Part shown: positions 1 through 8,557 of the stretch, piece by piece
How positions within the stretch are numbered: position 1 is the stretch's first letter
How the letters are laid out: the number at the start of each line of letters is the position of its first letter
NCBI GenBank assembly: GCA_019748175.1
Contig: JAIEPX010000010.1
Coordinates: forward strand, 1-64,000
Origin: Gammaproteobacteria bacterium
Lineage (GTDB): Bacteria > Pseudomonadota > Gammaproteobacteria > JAIEPX01
DNA: 64,000 bases
Reading direction: 5' to 3'
Notes under the pieces: model-generated
The model's database searches: none
What the model saw: the letters and a program-made list of their open reading frames with translations, nothing else
Told to the model about the DNA's origin: nothing
Position numbers and translations under genes: made by a program

Positions 1-1358
1 TTTGATTTCTGACGCAAACGATTGAGGGCCATTGGAATAATTCCTATAGCAATACCTCCGATGCCAATTAGGACCGTGATAAAATCAAAAGTTGGAATAC
101 TATAGCAGGCAATAAATACGAGGAAACTGGCGCTGGCGGCTGGCCATAATAATAAGGTAATAAAAGGCCATATGCCTTTCATTGCATCAGAGCGATAATG
201 CCATGCACAGGCAAAACCTGCTAAACCGTAATAGAACGCCACTTGAAATCCAATCGCATTAACAGAATCTTTAATGATTAAATTAATCGATGGAAAATAC
301 GATGAAAGGAATAATAATGCTAAGCCAAGTGCAACAATCACGCTCGTTGCAACCCAAGGGGTTCGCCAGCTTTTATGTAAAATCGCATAACGTGGTTGAA
401 GTGCTCCATCGCGTGCTTTTGCGTACATGGTGCGAGTAAATTGAAGTATGGATGTTTCGAGAGTGCCTATTGAGCTTAACATGACGGCAAAAACGGCCAA
501 GTAACTCCAAGGTTGTGGAAATAATTTTTCAGCCAATGCAAATAAGACATTTGTGCTGGACTGTTGAATTTCTGCATCACTTAGCACTAATAATACGGCG
601 ACAACGAACCCTATAAACAATAATAACGATGTAATCATGGCTGCTAATGCGCCACGACCCGAAACATGTTCACCATTTTTTGTTTCTTCGTTGAGATTGA
701 GCGTTACGTCCCAACCCCAGAAAAAAAATAGTGCGATCAGAGCTCCGCTAGCAAAAAGAGTTGGAGTAAATTCACTCAATGAAAACCAACGCAACGTAAA
801 TAAGTGTGCGCCTTCGTGATTGTAGTGGATAATGGAGGCGATAATGACGGCAACTAAAACGCCGACCTCGATGGTTGTCATTATCACTTGAGTATAACTT
901 GTTGGTTTAATACCTTTAACGACAATGGCGCTGACGACCAAAAGCCATCCTGCGGCGACAAAGGTTACGGCTCCGGGAGCCGTGGCAAATTTGGGAGCAA
1001 TAAGGATAAGTGTCGCTGTTGCGGCGGGGATTGTACCCGACACCATAAAGACGGTGGAAGCGACAAGAAGTGCCCACCCAGCTAAAAAACCTAAAGTTGG
1101 ATGAAATACTTTTCCAACCCAGGCGTAGGAAGCCCCAGCATTAGTAATCATTTTATTTAAATGCATAAAAGCGAATGTAATACCGAGCATGATGAGTCCG
1201 CAATACAGCAAACTTCCCGCGGCCAACACGCCTACTGCTGCAATTAATGTTGCTGTTGTTGCAGTGGCGCTAAAAGCAGGCGCGGTTCCAGCGATACCCA
1301 TGACCATTGACTCACCAAGGCCTAAGGCATCTTTATGTAGTTCAACTTCTGTTGTCAC
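1..1358 (-). CDS. APC-family amino acid permease, C-terminally cut by window edge
   Basis: The reverse strand is open from a GTG at 1358 to the left edge (about 452 codons). It translates to a polytopic membrane protein of the amino acid-polyamine-organocation type. An in-frame TAA lies just upstream and a GGAG sits 6 nt before the GTG, which fixes the start. The N-terminus has the glycine/serine/alanine-rich first helix typical of the superfamily (GIAGTAPAFSA), followed by alternating hydrophobic helices and a NAGASYAWVGK stretch after TM2, where APC transporters keep a conserved loop. It probably imports amino acids across the inner membrane; the substrate cannot be read. The 3' end lies outside the window, so full length and neighbours on that side are unknown. 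Confidence 0.85.
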   Translation of the reverse strand, partial: MTTEVELHKDALGLGESMVMGIAGTAPAFSATATTATLIAAVGVLAAGSLLYCGLIMLGITFAFMHLNKMITNAGASYAWVGKVFHPTLGFLAGWALLVASTVFMVSGTIPAATATLILIAPKFATAPGAVTFVAAGWLLVVSAIVVKGIKPTSYTQVIMTTIEVGVLVAVIIASIIHYNHEGAHLFTLRWFSLSEFTPTLFASGALIALFFFWGWDVTLNLNEETKNGEHVSGRGALAAMITSLLLFIGFVVAVLLVLSDAEIQQSSTNVLFALAEKLFPQPWSYLAVFAVMLSSIGTLETSILQFTRTMYAKARDGALQPRYAILHKSWRTPWVATSVIVALGLALLFLSSYFPSINLIIKDSVNAIGFQVAFYYGLAGFACAWHYRSDAMKGIWPFITLLLWPAASASFLVFIACYSIPTFDFITVLIGIGGIAIGIIPMALNRLRQKS

Positions 1359-1550
1359 ACGTTTCTCCGGTTACAAATTAAATATCATGAGGCGATGAAT
1401 TTTACATGAATAATCCCTGTGTGCAATGAAAGATTATCTTTAGTGGTATAACCACGAGGGCTTTGAGATTTGAGCAAGATGAACAATCAGGATATGAGCG
1501 AGCATAGTAACGCTCTTCCGCTAGAGTGACGGCTACGCTCTCCCTATCGA

Positions 1551-2963
1551 CTAAAATACGAGTTGAGCAACTTGCTGGTTGTTATTTTTTTCAATTTGAT
1601 ATTCGGATGTCATGCTGACGAGATTATTTATTAATTTTGGAAAAATAGTTGAAAAATATTGGAGACGAGTAGTGGTTTCAGGAATTGCCTTAATAAATTT
1701 ATAACTTTCTTCAACCATTTTTCGTACGAGTGTTGGGTTTTTTTCTAGATATTCTTTAGATACTAAGGTGTCATTTTTTACTAATTCATAGAGTTGGTTG
1801 ATTACTCGTAATTCATTTTCGGTATTCTCGAAATACTTTGTAAAAAACTTCGATTGCATTTCATAATTTTCCAATGAGTTAGATGCGCTCTTAAGAAATT
1901 GAATGTCTTCATTAATCGCATTATCGATACTTGCAGTAAGTTGATTATAAATTGAAACAAGTTGAGCATCTTCACATTGTAAAACATCGAGAGTTTTAAT
2001 TTTTTGCTGTAATGTTTCCAAACCGATATATGTTCTTGTAGTCAAGCTTGTTATTTGACGTAAGCAAGAAAGTGAGAGCAAATTAAATAATTCTTCTGAC
2101 ATCCAATGTGATAGTGATGATTGTTGTGCATCTAAATTGATTTCCTGAGGTAATAAGGCGCGACTATGTCTTAACAACTCGCTGATTTGTTGATATTCAT
2201 TCTCAATTATTTTTTTATACTGAGTATTCAGCTCTGTAAGTTCTTGATGGAGATAATTAGTCTTCTCTAATGGATCTAATTCGCATTTTGGTTGACTTTG
2301 TAAAATTTGAGTTTTAGGTGAGCTTTGTTTTTGAGGTGAGTCAGCGTCGGCTCGTGGCATTGATCCTAGACCTAAAGATTGTGACCAATTGAAAGATGGA
2401 GATTTACCTAAAGGAGAAGCGGGCATATCAGGTCCCGAAAGAAATCTTGGTGAAACTTTTTGAGATTTATTTTGTCTTGGGGTTGGTGAGTGGCCGCGTG
2501 AGTATTCTTCTGGAGAGGATTTTGATGAAACTGTTGAGGAATCCTCGAAAATCGGTTCATCTGCCTCTAATTCGTCTTCAAGACTTCGTGCTACTGGCTG
2601 AATTGTTGCAAGACTATTTGCAAATGGGGGTTTATTTGGAGATTTCCAGTGAACAGATCGCGCGGGTGAGTCGTCTGAGTTTAAGTCGCTCAGTAGTCTC
2701 TTTTTAGGTGGTGTTTTTTGGCCTAATAATCTGGCTCTTAGACCAATAGTTTCAGGAAAAGTCTTTTTAGTTCGGATATGGGAAGGAACTTGAGCAACAA
2801 AATTCTCTTGAAAATAATCTTGCTTTTGAGTCTGAATAGCGTCTTTTGCTTTTAAGGATTGAGCTTCTTGAGCGCTATCAATAATGCTTTTCATTTCTTC
2901 TATACATTTTTGTAGTTCAGTGTGGAGTGTGTCCAAAATCGCATCTTCGTCAGACATTTGCAT
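1551..2963 (-). CDS. Unknown protein, disordered middle and helical C-terminus; effector candidate
   Basis: A 470-residue protein that I do not recognise. Residues about 5-50 look like a charged amphipathic helix or coiled coil. Residues about 60-220 are rich in Ser, Pro and Lys with many SP/TP pairs (for example SPARS, SPEEYS, SPTPRQ), so probably disordered and phosphorylatable in a host. Residues about 230-470 are predicted helical from heptad-like Leu/Ile spacing. There is no signal peptide or membrane helix. The start is the first ATG, with a weak GAGAA about 7 nt upstream. It stands alone between the permease and an oppositely oriented small gene. The make-up resembles secreted effectors of Legionellales, but no catalytic motif is visible; it could equally be a cytosolic structural protein. 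Confidence 0.7.
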   Translation of the reverse strand: MQMSDEDAILDTLHTELQKCIEEMKSIIDSAQEAQSLKAKDAIQTQKQDYFQENFVAQVPSHIRTKKTFPETIGLRARLLGQKTPPKKRLLSDLNSDDSPARSVHWKSPNKPPFANSLATIQPVARSLEDELEADEPIFEDSSTVSSKSSPEEYSRGHSPTPRQNKSQKVSPRFLSGPDMPASPLGKSPSFNWSQSLGLGSMPRADADSPQKQSSPKTQILQSQPKCELDPLEKTNYLHQELTELNTQYKKIIENEYQQISELLRHSRALLPQEINLDAQQSSLSHWMSEELFNLLSLSCLRQITSLTTRTYIGLETLQQKIKTLDVLQCEDAQLVSIYNQLTASIDNAINEDIQFLKSASNSLENYEMQSKFFTKYFENTENELRVINQLYELVKNDTLVSKEYLEKNPTLVRKMVEESYKFIKAIPETTTRLQYFSTIFPKLINNLVSMTSEYQIEKNNNQQVAQLVF

Positions 2964-3153
2964 GCTTAGTTCTCTTTTTTAAGGTATCAGTTTAAGTTTT
3001 CTAGCCGCATAGTTTAGGGGTAGAAATCTAAGAAGTCAATGTGAAATTGCTTTTTTATCATGTTTTATTGGCAAAAGTCTTGTAGCTTGATTTTTTTTAG
3101 TGCGATCTTTAAGATACCAACACTTAAAGGATTCTAATGCAAAGGAGCATGTT

Positions 3154-3360
3154 ATGAGCAATAAGAAACAAGGAGAGCTCACGGTTTTTCGTCAAAATCC
3201 GTCTGCCACGATCCCAATGGAGACTGTTGTTGCCCTAGCTCAGCAACGTCAATCCGCGCTCGGCCGTCGTCTTAACGACAATGATTCCATACAAAGTCAG
3301 CTGGACCAATGGGCAAAAGAGAACGCATTAGAGCCATCTCAAAATACAATTCTCAAATAA
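3154..3360 (+). CDS. Small hypothetical protein (68 aa)
   Basis: The reading frame extends upstream to 3100, but the ATG at 3154 is the better start because AAAGGAG lies 6 nt before it. The 68-residue product is hydrophilic, with a central predicted helix (METVVALAQQRQSALGRR) and Gln/Asn-rich ends, and no signal peptide or cysteine. I do not recognise a family. It is divergent from the unknown gene at 1551-2963 and about 90 nt before the next unknown gene, so the two small plus-strand genes may share a transcript. Confidence 0.55.
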   Translation: MSNKKQGELTVFRQNPSATIPMETVVALAQQRQSALGRRLNDNDSIQSQLDQWAKENALEPSQNTILK

Positions 3361-3452
3361 TTTTTTCGATGATTCAAAGTGCTAAACGCTGTGAAAACAG
3401 AGGTTTTCGTGTTAATATCATCTTTTGATCTTAATTAGAGTTTATATATAAA

Positions 3453-3998
3453 ATGCTCATATCTCCTAAAGCTATAGAAAATGAAATTCTGCATGCGTTG
3501 ATGCTGATTGTTGCGCGTCGCCGATCTCAAGGTGAGTTCGAGATGGATCAAGGTGTTATTGCTCATGAATTATATGAGTCTGTTCATACTGAAACTGACA
3601 AGGGCGGGGAAACTCAAGAGAGTGCGGGGCAAGACTTAGTGCCTGGAGATCTGCTCCAATTAGTGCTCAAACCTAATTTGCCTGCGGATGTGCTTGAAAT
3701 GATTGCTAAACTGCTCAATAACGATCCCGCTGCGCGTCAAGCCCTAGTGAAAGTATTAACGTCAAACTCTACCTCCGTAAGCGTGCGTAAGGCCCTAACA
3801 GCAGTTTTAGCGAAGTGTGCTGAGCATGGATACAGTAATGCATTAGAGGTATTGGATGAGGCTTTAACTAAAGTGAATATGCCTGAAATTCGTCGGCAAT
3901 TGACAAATAGCGTCGAGATGACGAGTCGATATACAGCGGATATGTTACGACTAAACCCGAGCTCTCTGCCGACACCAAGCCCATTCAAACGGTTTTAG
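3453..3998 (+). CDS. Hypothetical helical protein (181 aa)
   Basis: Unrecognised 181-residue protein. The N-terminal 40 residues form a predicted helix with a basic RRR; an acidic, Glu/Gly-rich linker follows (about 45-60). Residues about 65-160 are short leucine-rich helices repeating at about 35-40 residues (PADVLEMIAKLL, ARQALVKVL, VRKALTAVLAKC, NALEVLDEAL), which suggests a small HEAT/ARM-like solenoid. The C-terminus ends in a Pro/Ser tail. The ATG start has only an A/T-rich upstream stretch and no clear ribosome-binding site, so the true start may be internal. It sits upstream of ftsH, which has its own promoter-like sequence. Confidence 0.55.
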   Translation: MLISPKAIENEILHALMLIVARRRSQGEFEMDQGVIAHELYESVHTETDKGGETQESAGQDLVPGDLLQLVLKPNLPADVLEMIAKLLNNDPAARQALVKVLTSNSTSVSVRKALTAVLAKCAEHGYSNALEVLDEALTKVNMPEIRRQLTNSVEMTSRYTADMLRLNPSSLPTPSPFKRF

Positions 3999-4069
3999 AA
4001 TCAACAGCCCTCATATAGGGCATTGAGTGAGCAAAACATCCAAAATTCTTAACCGGGAGATGATTTAGG

Positions 4070-4098
4070 TTTCCAATATAAGAAAGACAGACTATAAT
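4070..4098 (+). promoter_or_regulatory. Sigma70-type promoter upstream of ftsH
   Basis: TTTCCA (4070-4075, 4 of 6 to consensus), a 17-nt spacer, then a perfect TATAAT (4093-4098), 39 nt before the ftsH ATG. Read by eye only. Confidence 0.5.
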
Positions 4099-4137
4099 GT
4101 TATTTTATCTAATGTTATTTGAAAGAGTGGCACGCCA

Positions 4138-6084
4138 ATGAATATGGTTCGAACTTTGATGCTATGGGCAGTGATAGCCCTAATAATGGTAGTGGTATTC
4201 AACAATATGAATCCACCTCATACAGCCAATGATAAAATTGCTTATTCCCAGTTTTTGAATGCTGTTAATAAAGGTCAAGTCACTAAAGTGACCATTACTG
4301 ATGACCGTAGCATTAATGGGACTTACACTGATCACAAAACATTTAATACCTATATGCCTGTGATCGAAGATCAAACGCTTTTAACGGAGCTTGTTAAAAA
4401 AGGCGTGGAAGTGAATGGTAAGGCACCGGCAGAACGGGGTCTGTTTATGCAATTGTTCGTGAGTCTTTTCCCAACGGTTCTGTTGATCCTTTTCTTAGTC
4501 TACATCATGCGTCAGATGCAAGGTGGCGGTGGAAAGGGTGGTCCAATGGCATTTGGACGTAGTCGCGCTAGAATGTTGACTGAAGATCAAGTCAAAGTGA
4601 CTTTTGCCGATGTGGCGGGTGTCGAAGAAGCTAAAGATGAAGTCAAAGAATTAGTCGAATTCTTAAAAGATCCAGGTAAGTTCCAAAAATTGGGCGGAAA
4701 AATACCGTGTGGTGTTTTGCTAGTTGGTTCACCAGGTACTGGTAAAACACTTCTTGCTAAAGCGGTGGCCGGTGAAGCTGGTGTTCCATTCTTTACGATT
4801 TCAGGTTCTGACTTTGTTGAAATGTTTGTAGGTGTCGGTGCTTCTCGCGTACGTGATATGTTTGATCAAGCGAAAAAACATGCACCGTGCATTATTTTTA
4901 TTGATGAAATTGATGCTGTTGGACGTCATCGTGGCGCTGGTTTAGGGGGTGGTCATGATGAACGTGAGCAAACATTAAACCAACTCTTAGTTGAGATGGA
5001 TGGTTTTGAAGGTAAAGAAGGGGTGATTGTAATCGCTGCGACGAACCGTCCTGATGTTTTAGATCCCGCTTTGTTACGTCCAGGTCGATTTGATCGTCAA
5101 GTCGTTGTGTCCTTACCGGATATTCGTGGTCGTGAGCAAATTTTAAAAGTACATATGAGAAAAGTGCCTCTGAGTGATGACGCAAATGCAACACAAATTG
5201 CGCGAGGTACACCAGGATTTTCAGGTGCTGATTTGGCGAATTTAGTAAACGAAGCTGCTTTATTTGCTGCCCGATCTAATAAACGGAAAGTAGGGCAACA
5301 AGAATTTGAATTGGCAAAAGATAAAATTATGATGGGTGCTGAACGTCGATCCATGGTGATGAACGATGAAGAGAAAAAATTAACAGCTTATCATGAAGCG
5401 GGACATGCCATTGTTGGTATATTAGTTGAACAACATGATCCTGTTTATAAAGTAACGATTATTCCTCGTGGACGTGCATTAGGTGTCACCATGTTTTTAC
5501 CAGAACAAGATCGTTATAGTTATTCTAAACAACGCTTGGAATCTCAAATTGCAGGATTATTTGGTGGTCGAATTGCTGAAGGTTTAATTTTTGGTGAGAA
5601 AAATATTACAACCGGTGCATCCAATGATATTGAAAAAGCCACAGAAATTGCGCGTAGCATGGTTACTAAGTGGGGGCTCTCTGATAATTTAGGGCCGCTC
5701 ACCTATGGTGAAGAAGAAGGTGCAGTCTTTTTAGGCCGAGAAATGTCACGTCATAAAAATGTTTCAGATACAACCGCACACGCGATCGATTCTGAAATTA
5801 GAATTATTATTGATCGTAATTATCAGTTGGCAGAAAAAATCCTTAATGAAAATGTTGATAAATTACACATGATGGCTGATGCATTAATTAAATTCGAAAC
5901 GATAGGTGAACAACAAATTCAAGATATTATGGCAGGTCGTGAAGCAAGACCACCTGCAGATTGGATTGAATCTGATTTTAATACACCCACTCAGTCTACT
6001 ACGCCAAATGAGAATGAATCAGCTAGTTCGCAGCGATCAACGGAATCACGTGCTGATAGTAATCCTGAAGCTGCGTCGAGTTAG
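4138..6084 (+). CDS. ftsH: ATP-dependent zinc metalloprotease FtsH
   Basis: Inner-membrane AAA+ protease that extracts and degrades membrane and short-lived cytosolic proteins. The 648-residue length matches the family. Order: TM1 at about residues 5-22, a periplasmic segment, TM2 at about 100-122, the AAA module with Walker A GSPGTGKT (from residue 197), Walker [12 protein letters not shown] and an arginine-finger region, then the M41 protease with zinc motif HEAGH (419-423). The C-terminal 40 residues are Ser/Thr/Asn-rich and probably disordered. Its own promoter lies upstream. folP follows after 13 nt and glmM 8 nt later, the usual gammaproteobacterial ftsH-folP-glmM order, so the three are probably co-transcribed. 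No key residue is missing. Confidence 0.98.
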   Translation: MNMVRTLMLWAVIALIMVVVFNNMNPPHTANDKIAYSQFLNAVNKGQVTKVTITDDRSINGTYTDHKTFNTYMPVIEDQTLLTELVKKGVEVNGKAPAERGLFMQLFVSLFPTVLLILFLVYIMRQMQGGGGKGGPMAFGRSRARMLTEDQVKVTFADVAGVEEAKDEVKELVEFLKDPGKFQKLGGKIPCGVLLVGSPGTGKTLLAKAVAGEAGVPFFTISGSDFVEMFVGVGASRVRDMFDQAKKHAPCIIFIDEIDAVGRHRGAGLGGGHDEREQTLNQLLVEMDGFEGKEGVIVIAATNRPDVLDPALLRPGRFDRQVVVSLPDIRGREQILKVHMRKVPLSDDANATQIARGTPGFSGADLANLVNEAALFAARSNKRKVGQQEFELAKDKIMMGAERRSMVMNDEEKKLTAYHEAGHAIVGILVEQHDPVYKVTIIPRGRALGVTMFLPEQDRYSYSKQRLESQIAGLFGGRIAEGLIFGEKNITTGASNDIEKATEIARSMVTKWGLSDNLGPLTYGEEEGAVFLGREMSRHKNVSDTTAHAIDSEIRIIIDRNYQLAEKILNENVDKLHMMADALIKFETIGEQQIQDIMAGREARPPADWIESDFNTPTQSTTPNENESASSQRSTESRADSNPEAASS

Positions 6085-6097
6085 ATAAGGAGATAAA

Positions 6098-6922
6098 ATG
6101 ACTGCTTTAATGGGAATCGTGAATATCACACGAGATTCTTATTCAGATGGTGGCCATTTTTTAAGTCCTCAAAATGCAATTGCGCATGCGATAGAATTAT
6201 ACAAATCAGGTGCCGCAGTTATAGATTTAGGGCCTTCTTCAAGTCATCCTGGTGCGCCAATTGTTCCACCAGAAACAGAAATTGAACATCTCGAGCCAGT
6301 GCTGGATGCGTTATTAGCAAGGCAAATACCGATTTCTATAGATTCATTTCATCCAGAGACACAACGTTATGCGATTGCAAAAGGTGTTCAGATAATTAAT
6401 GATGTTCACGGTTTCCCTCACCCGTATTTTTACCCCGAATTAGCGAGTAGTACCTGTAGTTTAGTTGTTATGCAAAATATCCACGGAGATAAACCAGCTG
6501 AGCGAATTGTCACGGACCCACGAACAATCATGTCAAAAATTTATCAATTTTTCGATCAACGAATTAATGCTTTGGTCAACGCTGGTATAGCAATAGAACG
6601 ATTAATTTTGGATCCAGGCATGGGATATTTTTTGAGTTCTGAGCCAGAAGCTTCATTGGTGGTTTTACAAAATATTCGAGCGCTGAAGCAACAATTTAAT
6701 TTACCTGTTTTAGTGTCTGTCTCTCGTAAATCTTTTATTCAAAGAATAACTGAACAAGCACCAATAATGACTGGAGCAGGTACTCTTAGTACAGAATTAT
6801 TTGCAGCTGCTCAAGGTGTCGATTGGATTCGAACGCATGATGTGCGTGCATTACGTGATGGCCTTGCTATGCAAAATCGCTTAGCAACGTCTGTCTTAGA
6901 AAAAGAACTAGAAATGGCTTAG
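6098..6922 (+). CDS. folP: Dihydropteroate synthase, divergent active-site loops
   Basis: Joins 6-hydroxymethyl-dihydropterin pyrophosphate to p-aminobenzoate in folate synthesis. The 274-residue length, position between ftsH and glmM, and overall pattern ([43 protein letters not shown]) identify it as a TIM-barrel DHPS. AAGGAG precedes the ATG by 6 nt. Several usually invariant positions differ: loop 1 reads NITRDS where NVTPDS is normal, loop 2 reads GPSSSHPGA where GGESTRPGA is normal, and the pterin-site DPGFGF is DPGMGY. The Lys-Ser of SRKS is kept. Either it is a fast-evolving but functional enzyme or it has shifted substrate; the operon position favours a working FolP. Confidence 0.9.
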   Translation: MTALMGIVNITRDSYSDGGHFLSPQNAIAHAIELYKSGAAVIDLGPSSSHPGAPIVPPETEIEHLEPVLDALLARQIPISIDSFHPETQRYAIAKGVQIINDVHGFPHPYFYPELASSTCSLVVMQNIHGDKPAERIVTDPRTIMSKIYQFFDQRINALVNAGIAIERLILDPGMGYFLSSEPEASLVVLQNIRALKQQFNLPVLVSVSRKSFIQRITEQAPIMTGAGTLSTELFAAAQGVDWIRTHDVRALRDGLAMQNRLATSVLEKELEMA

Positions 6923-6930
6923 AGGAAATT

Positions 6931-8262
6931 ATGGCAACACAACATTATTTTGGTACTGATGGAATACGAGGAAAAGTAGGTGATTCACTCATTAATCCGA
7001 TGTTTGTCATCAAATTGGGTTGGGCCATTGGGAAAATCCTGGGTAAAGAAACTCGCGGAAAAGTTCTCATTGGGAAAGATACGCGCATTTCAGGGTATAT
7101 GTTGGAATCTGCACTGGAAGCTGGATTGTCAGCAGCAGGAATGGATATTCATTTATTAGGTCCTATGCCAACACCTGCGATTGCCTATTTAACGCGTACA
7201 CTTAGAGCCTGTGCAGGAATCGTAATCAGTGCATCACACAATGGTTACGAAGATAACGGATTAAAGTTTTTTTCTCCAGAGGGCTATAAATTACCCGATG
7301 AATTGCAATTAGAAATTGAAGCTCAAATTGAAAAACCGATGCAAACTATTGAATCGGTTAAATTAGGAAAAGCAGTGCGCGTCGTAGATGCGCCTGGGCG
7401 TTACATTGAATTTTGTAAAAGTACTGTTCCTTCACGAGTTAATTTTAATGGATTAAAAATAGTTGTGGATTGCGCTAATGGAGCAACTTATCATGTCGCG
7501 CCCGCAGTATTTCGCGAATTGGGTGCGGAAGTTGTAGAAATATCCACAAGTCCTGATGGATTGAATATTAATGCGCAATGCGGCTCCACACACCCAACAT
7601 TTTTGCAACATGCTGTGCGTGAAGCGGGTGCACATTTGGGAATTGCATTTGATGGTGACGGTGACCGCGTTATTATGGTTGATGAAAAAGGAGAAATTGT
7701 AGACGGTGATCAATTATTATTTATTATCGCCCGTCATCTTCAAGGAATCAATAAACTGCACGGCGGCATTGTAGGGACCTCAATGACAAACTTAGGCTTT
7801 GAAGAAGGTTTGGCTGCATTAAATATACCTTTTGAACGCGCGCCTGTTGGGGATCGTAATGTAATGTCACTGCTCAAACAAAAAAATTGGCAATTAGGTG
7901 GAGAATCATCGGGTCATATTGTACATCTTGCATTATCAACAACCGGTGATGGCATAATCTCTGCACTGCAAGTGTTGTGTGCAATTATCGAATCTGGTCG
8001 AAGTTTGACCGATTTAAAAAATGGTATGCAAAAATACCCACAAGTTTTATTAAACGTTCCAACACCTGCAACTTTTGATTTAAATAATTCACTTATTCAA
8101 GATGCGTTACGGCACACTGAGAATCAATTAGGAAATAATGGTCGCGTATTACTACGAGCCTCTGGCACTGAGCCTGTCATTCGCGTCATGGTCGAAGGTC
8201 GCAATCCTGATGAAGTGCAGCAATTGGCGCAAATTTTAGCTAGAACAATATCCGACCAGTAA
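6931..8262 (+). CDS. glmM: Phosphoglucosamine mutase
   Basis: Converts glucosamine-6-phosphate to glucosamine-1-phosphate for UDP-GlcNAc, peptidoglycan and LPS synthesis. 443 residues, family-typical. Visible motifs in order: TDGIRGKVG at the N-terminus, the phosphoserine loop [12 protein letters not shown], the Mg-binding DGDGDR, the sugar-binding GGESSGH, and the C-terminal phosphate-binding RASGTEP. It starts 8 nt after folP with a weak GAGGAA upstream, consistent with translation from the same mRNA. The downstream gap holds a GC-rich inverted repeat, after which gene content switches to an accessory protein. Confidence 0.97.
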   Translation: MATQHYFGTDGIRGKVGDSLINPMFVIKLGWAIGKILGKETRGKVLIGKDTRISGYMLESALEAGLSAAGMDIHLLGPMPTPAIAYLTRTLRACAGIVISASHNGYEDNGLKFFSPEGYKLPDELQLEIEAQIEKPMQTIESVKLGKAVRVVDAPGRYIEFCKSTVPSRVNFNGLKIVVDCANGATYHVAPAVFRELGAEVVEISTSPDGLNINAQCGSTHPTFLQHAVREAGAHLGIAFDGDGDRVIMVDEKGEIVDGDQLLFIIARHLQGINKLHGGIVGTSMTNLGFEEGLAALNIPFERAPVGDRNVMSLLKQKNWQLGGESSGHIVHLALSTTGDGIISALQVLCAIIESGRSLTDLKNGMQKYPQVLLNVPTPATFDLNNSLIQDALRHTENQLGNNGRVLLRASGTEPVIRVMVEGRNPDEVQQLAQILARTISDQ

Positions 8263-8391
8263 CGGCGTCGCGTCTAAACCTGAATATATCATACACTGGC
8301 GCCCTGGCTAAAAAGCAATAAATATAACCTTAATTTATTTAATTTCATTATTAAAGATACAAAATCTCTCACAACTCAAGGCGCGACGCCG
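8263..8391. repeat. 10-bp GC-rich inverted repeat flanking an AT-rich spacer
   Basis: CGGCGTCGCG at 8263-8272, overlapping the glmM stop region, is the exact reverse complement of CGCGACGCCG at 8382-8391. The spacer of 109 nt is AT-rich and contains the shorter palindrome GGCGCC near 8299. The arms are far more GC-rich than their surroundings. The gap is too long for a simple terminator and no T-run follows. It could be a long-range mRNA stem, a protein-binding site, or a scar at the boundary of an inserted segment. Confidence 0.4.
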
Positions 8392-8487
8392 ATTTAATAA
8401 TCTCTTAATAAACACATGGTTATATACTCTGTTTATGGCATACATAGACTAAAACAGCGGTAGGTCGGGCGCTTTTCCTACAAAAGC

Positions 8488-8516
8488 TTGAGATATTGGC
8501 CTGTTTATGGTATTTT
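8488..8516 (+). promoter_or_regulatory. Promoter-like sequence upstream of the ankyrin-patatin gene
   Basis: TTGAGA (8488-8493, 5 of 6), 17-nt spacer, TATTTT (8511-8516, 4 of 6), about 42 nt before the ATG at 8558. Read by eye. Confidence 0.4.
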
Positions 8517-8557
8517 TAAAGCAATTTTGATGAAAACTCTGATTTTTGGGGGAAACG

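Noticed and set aside
888..1085. Short plus-strand Cys/Gly-rich frame and neighbours at 637-1398
   Set aside because: They are antisense to the amino-acid permease, whose reverse-strand frame is continuous and membrane-protein-like.
1443..1455. GTGGT-ATA-ACCAC hairpin near the permease start
   Set aside because: Only a 5-bp stem with no T-run; not enough to call a terminator or operator.
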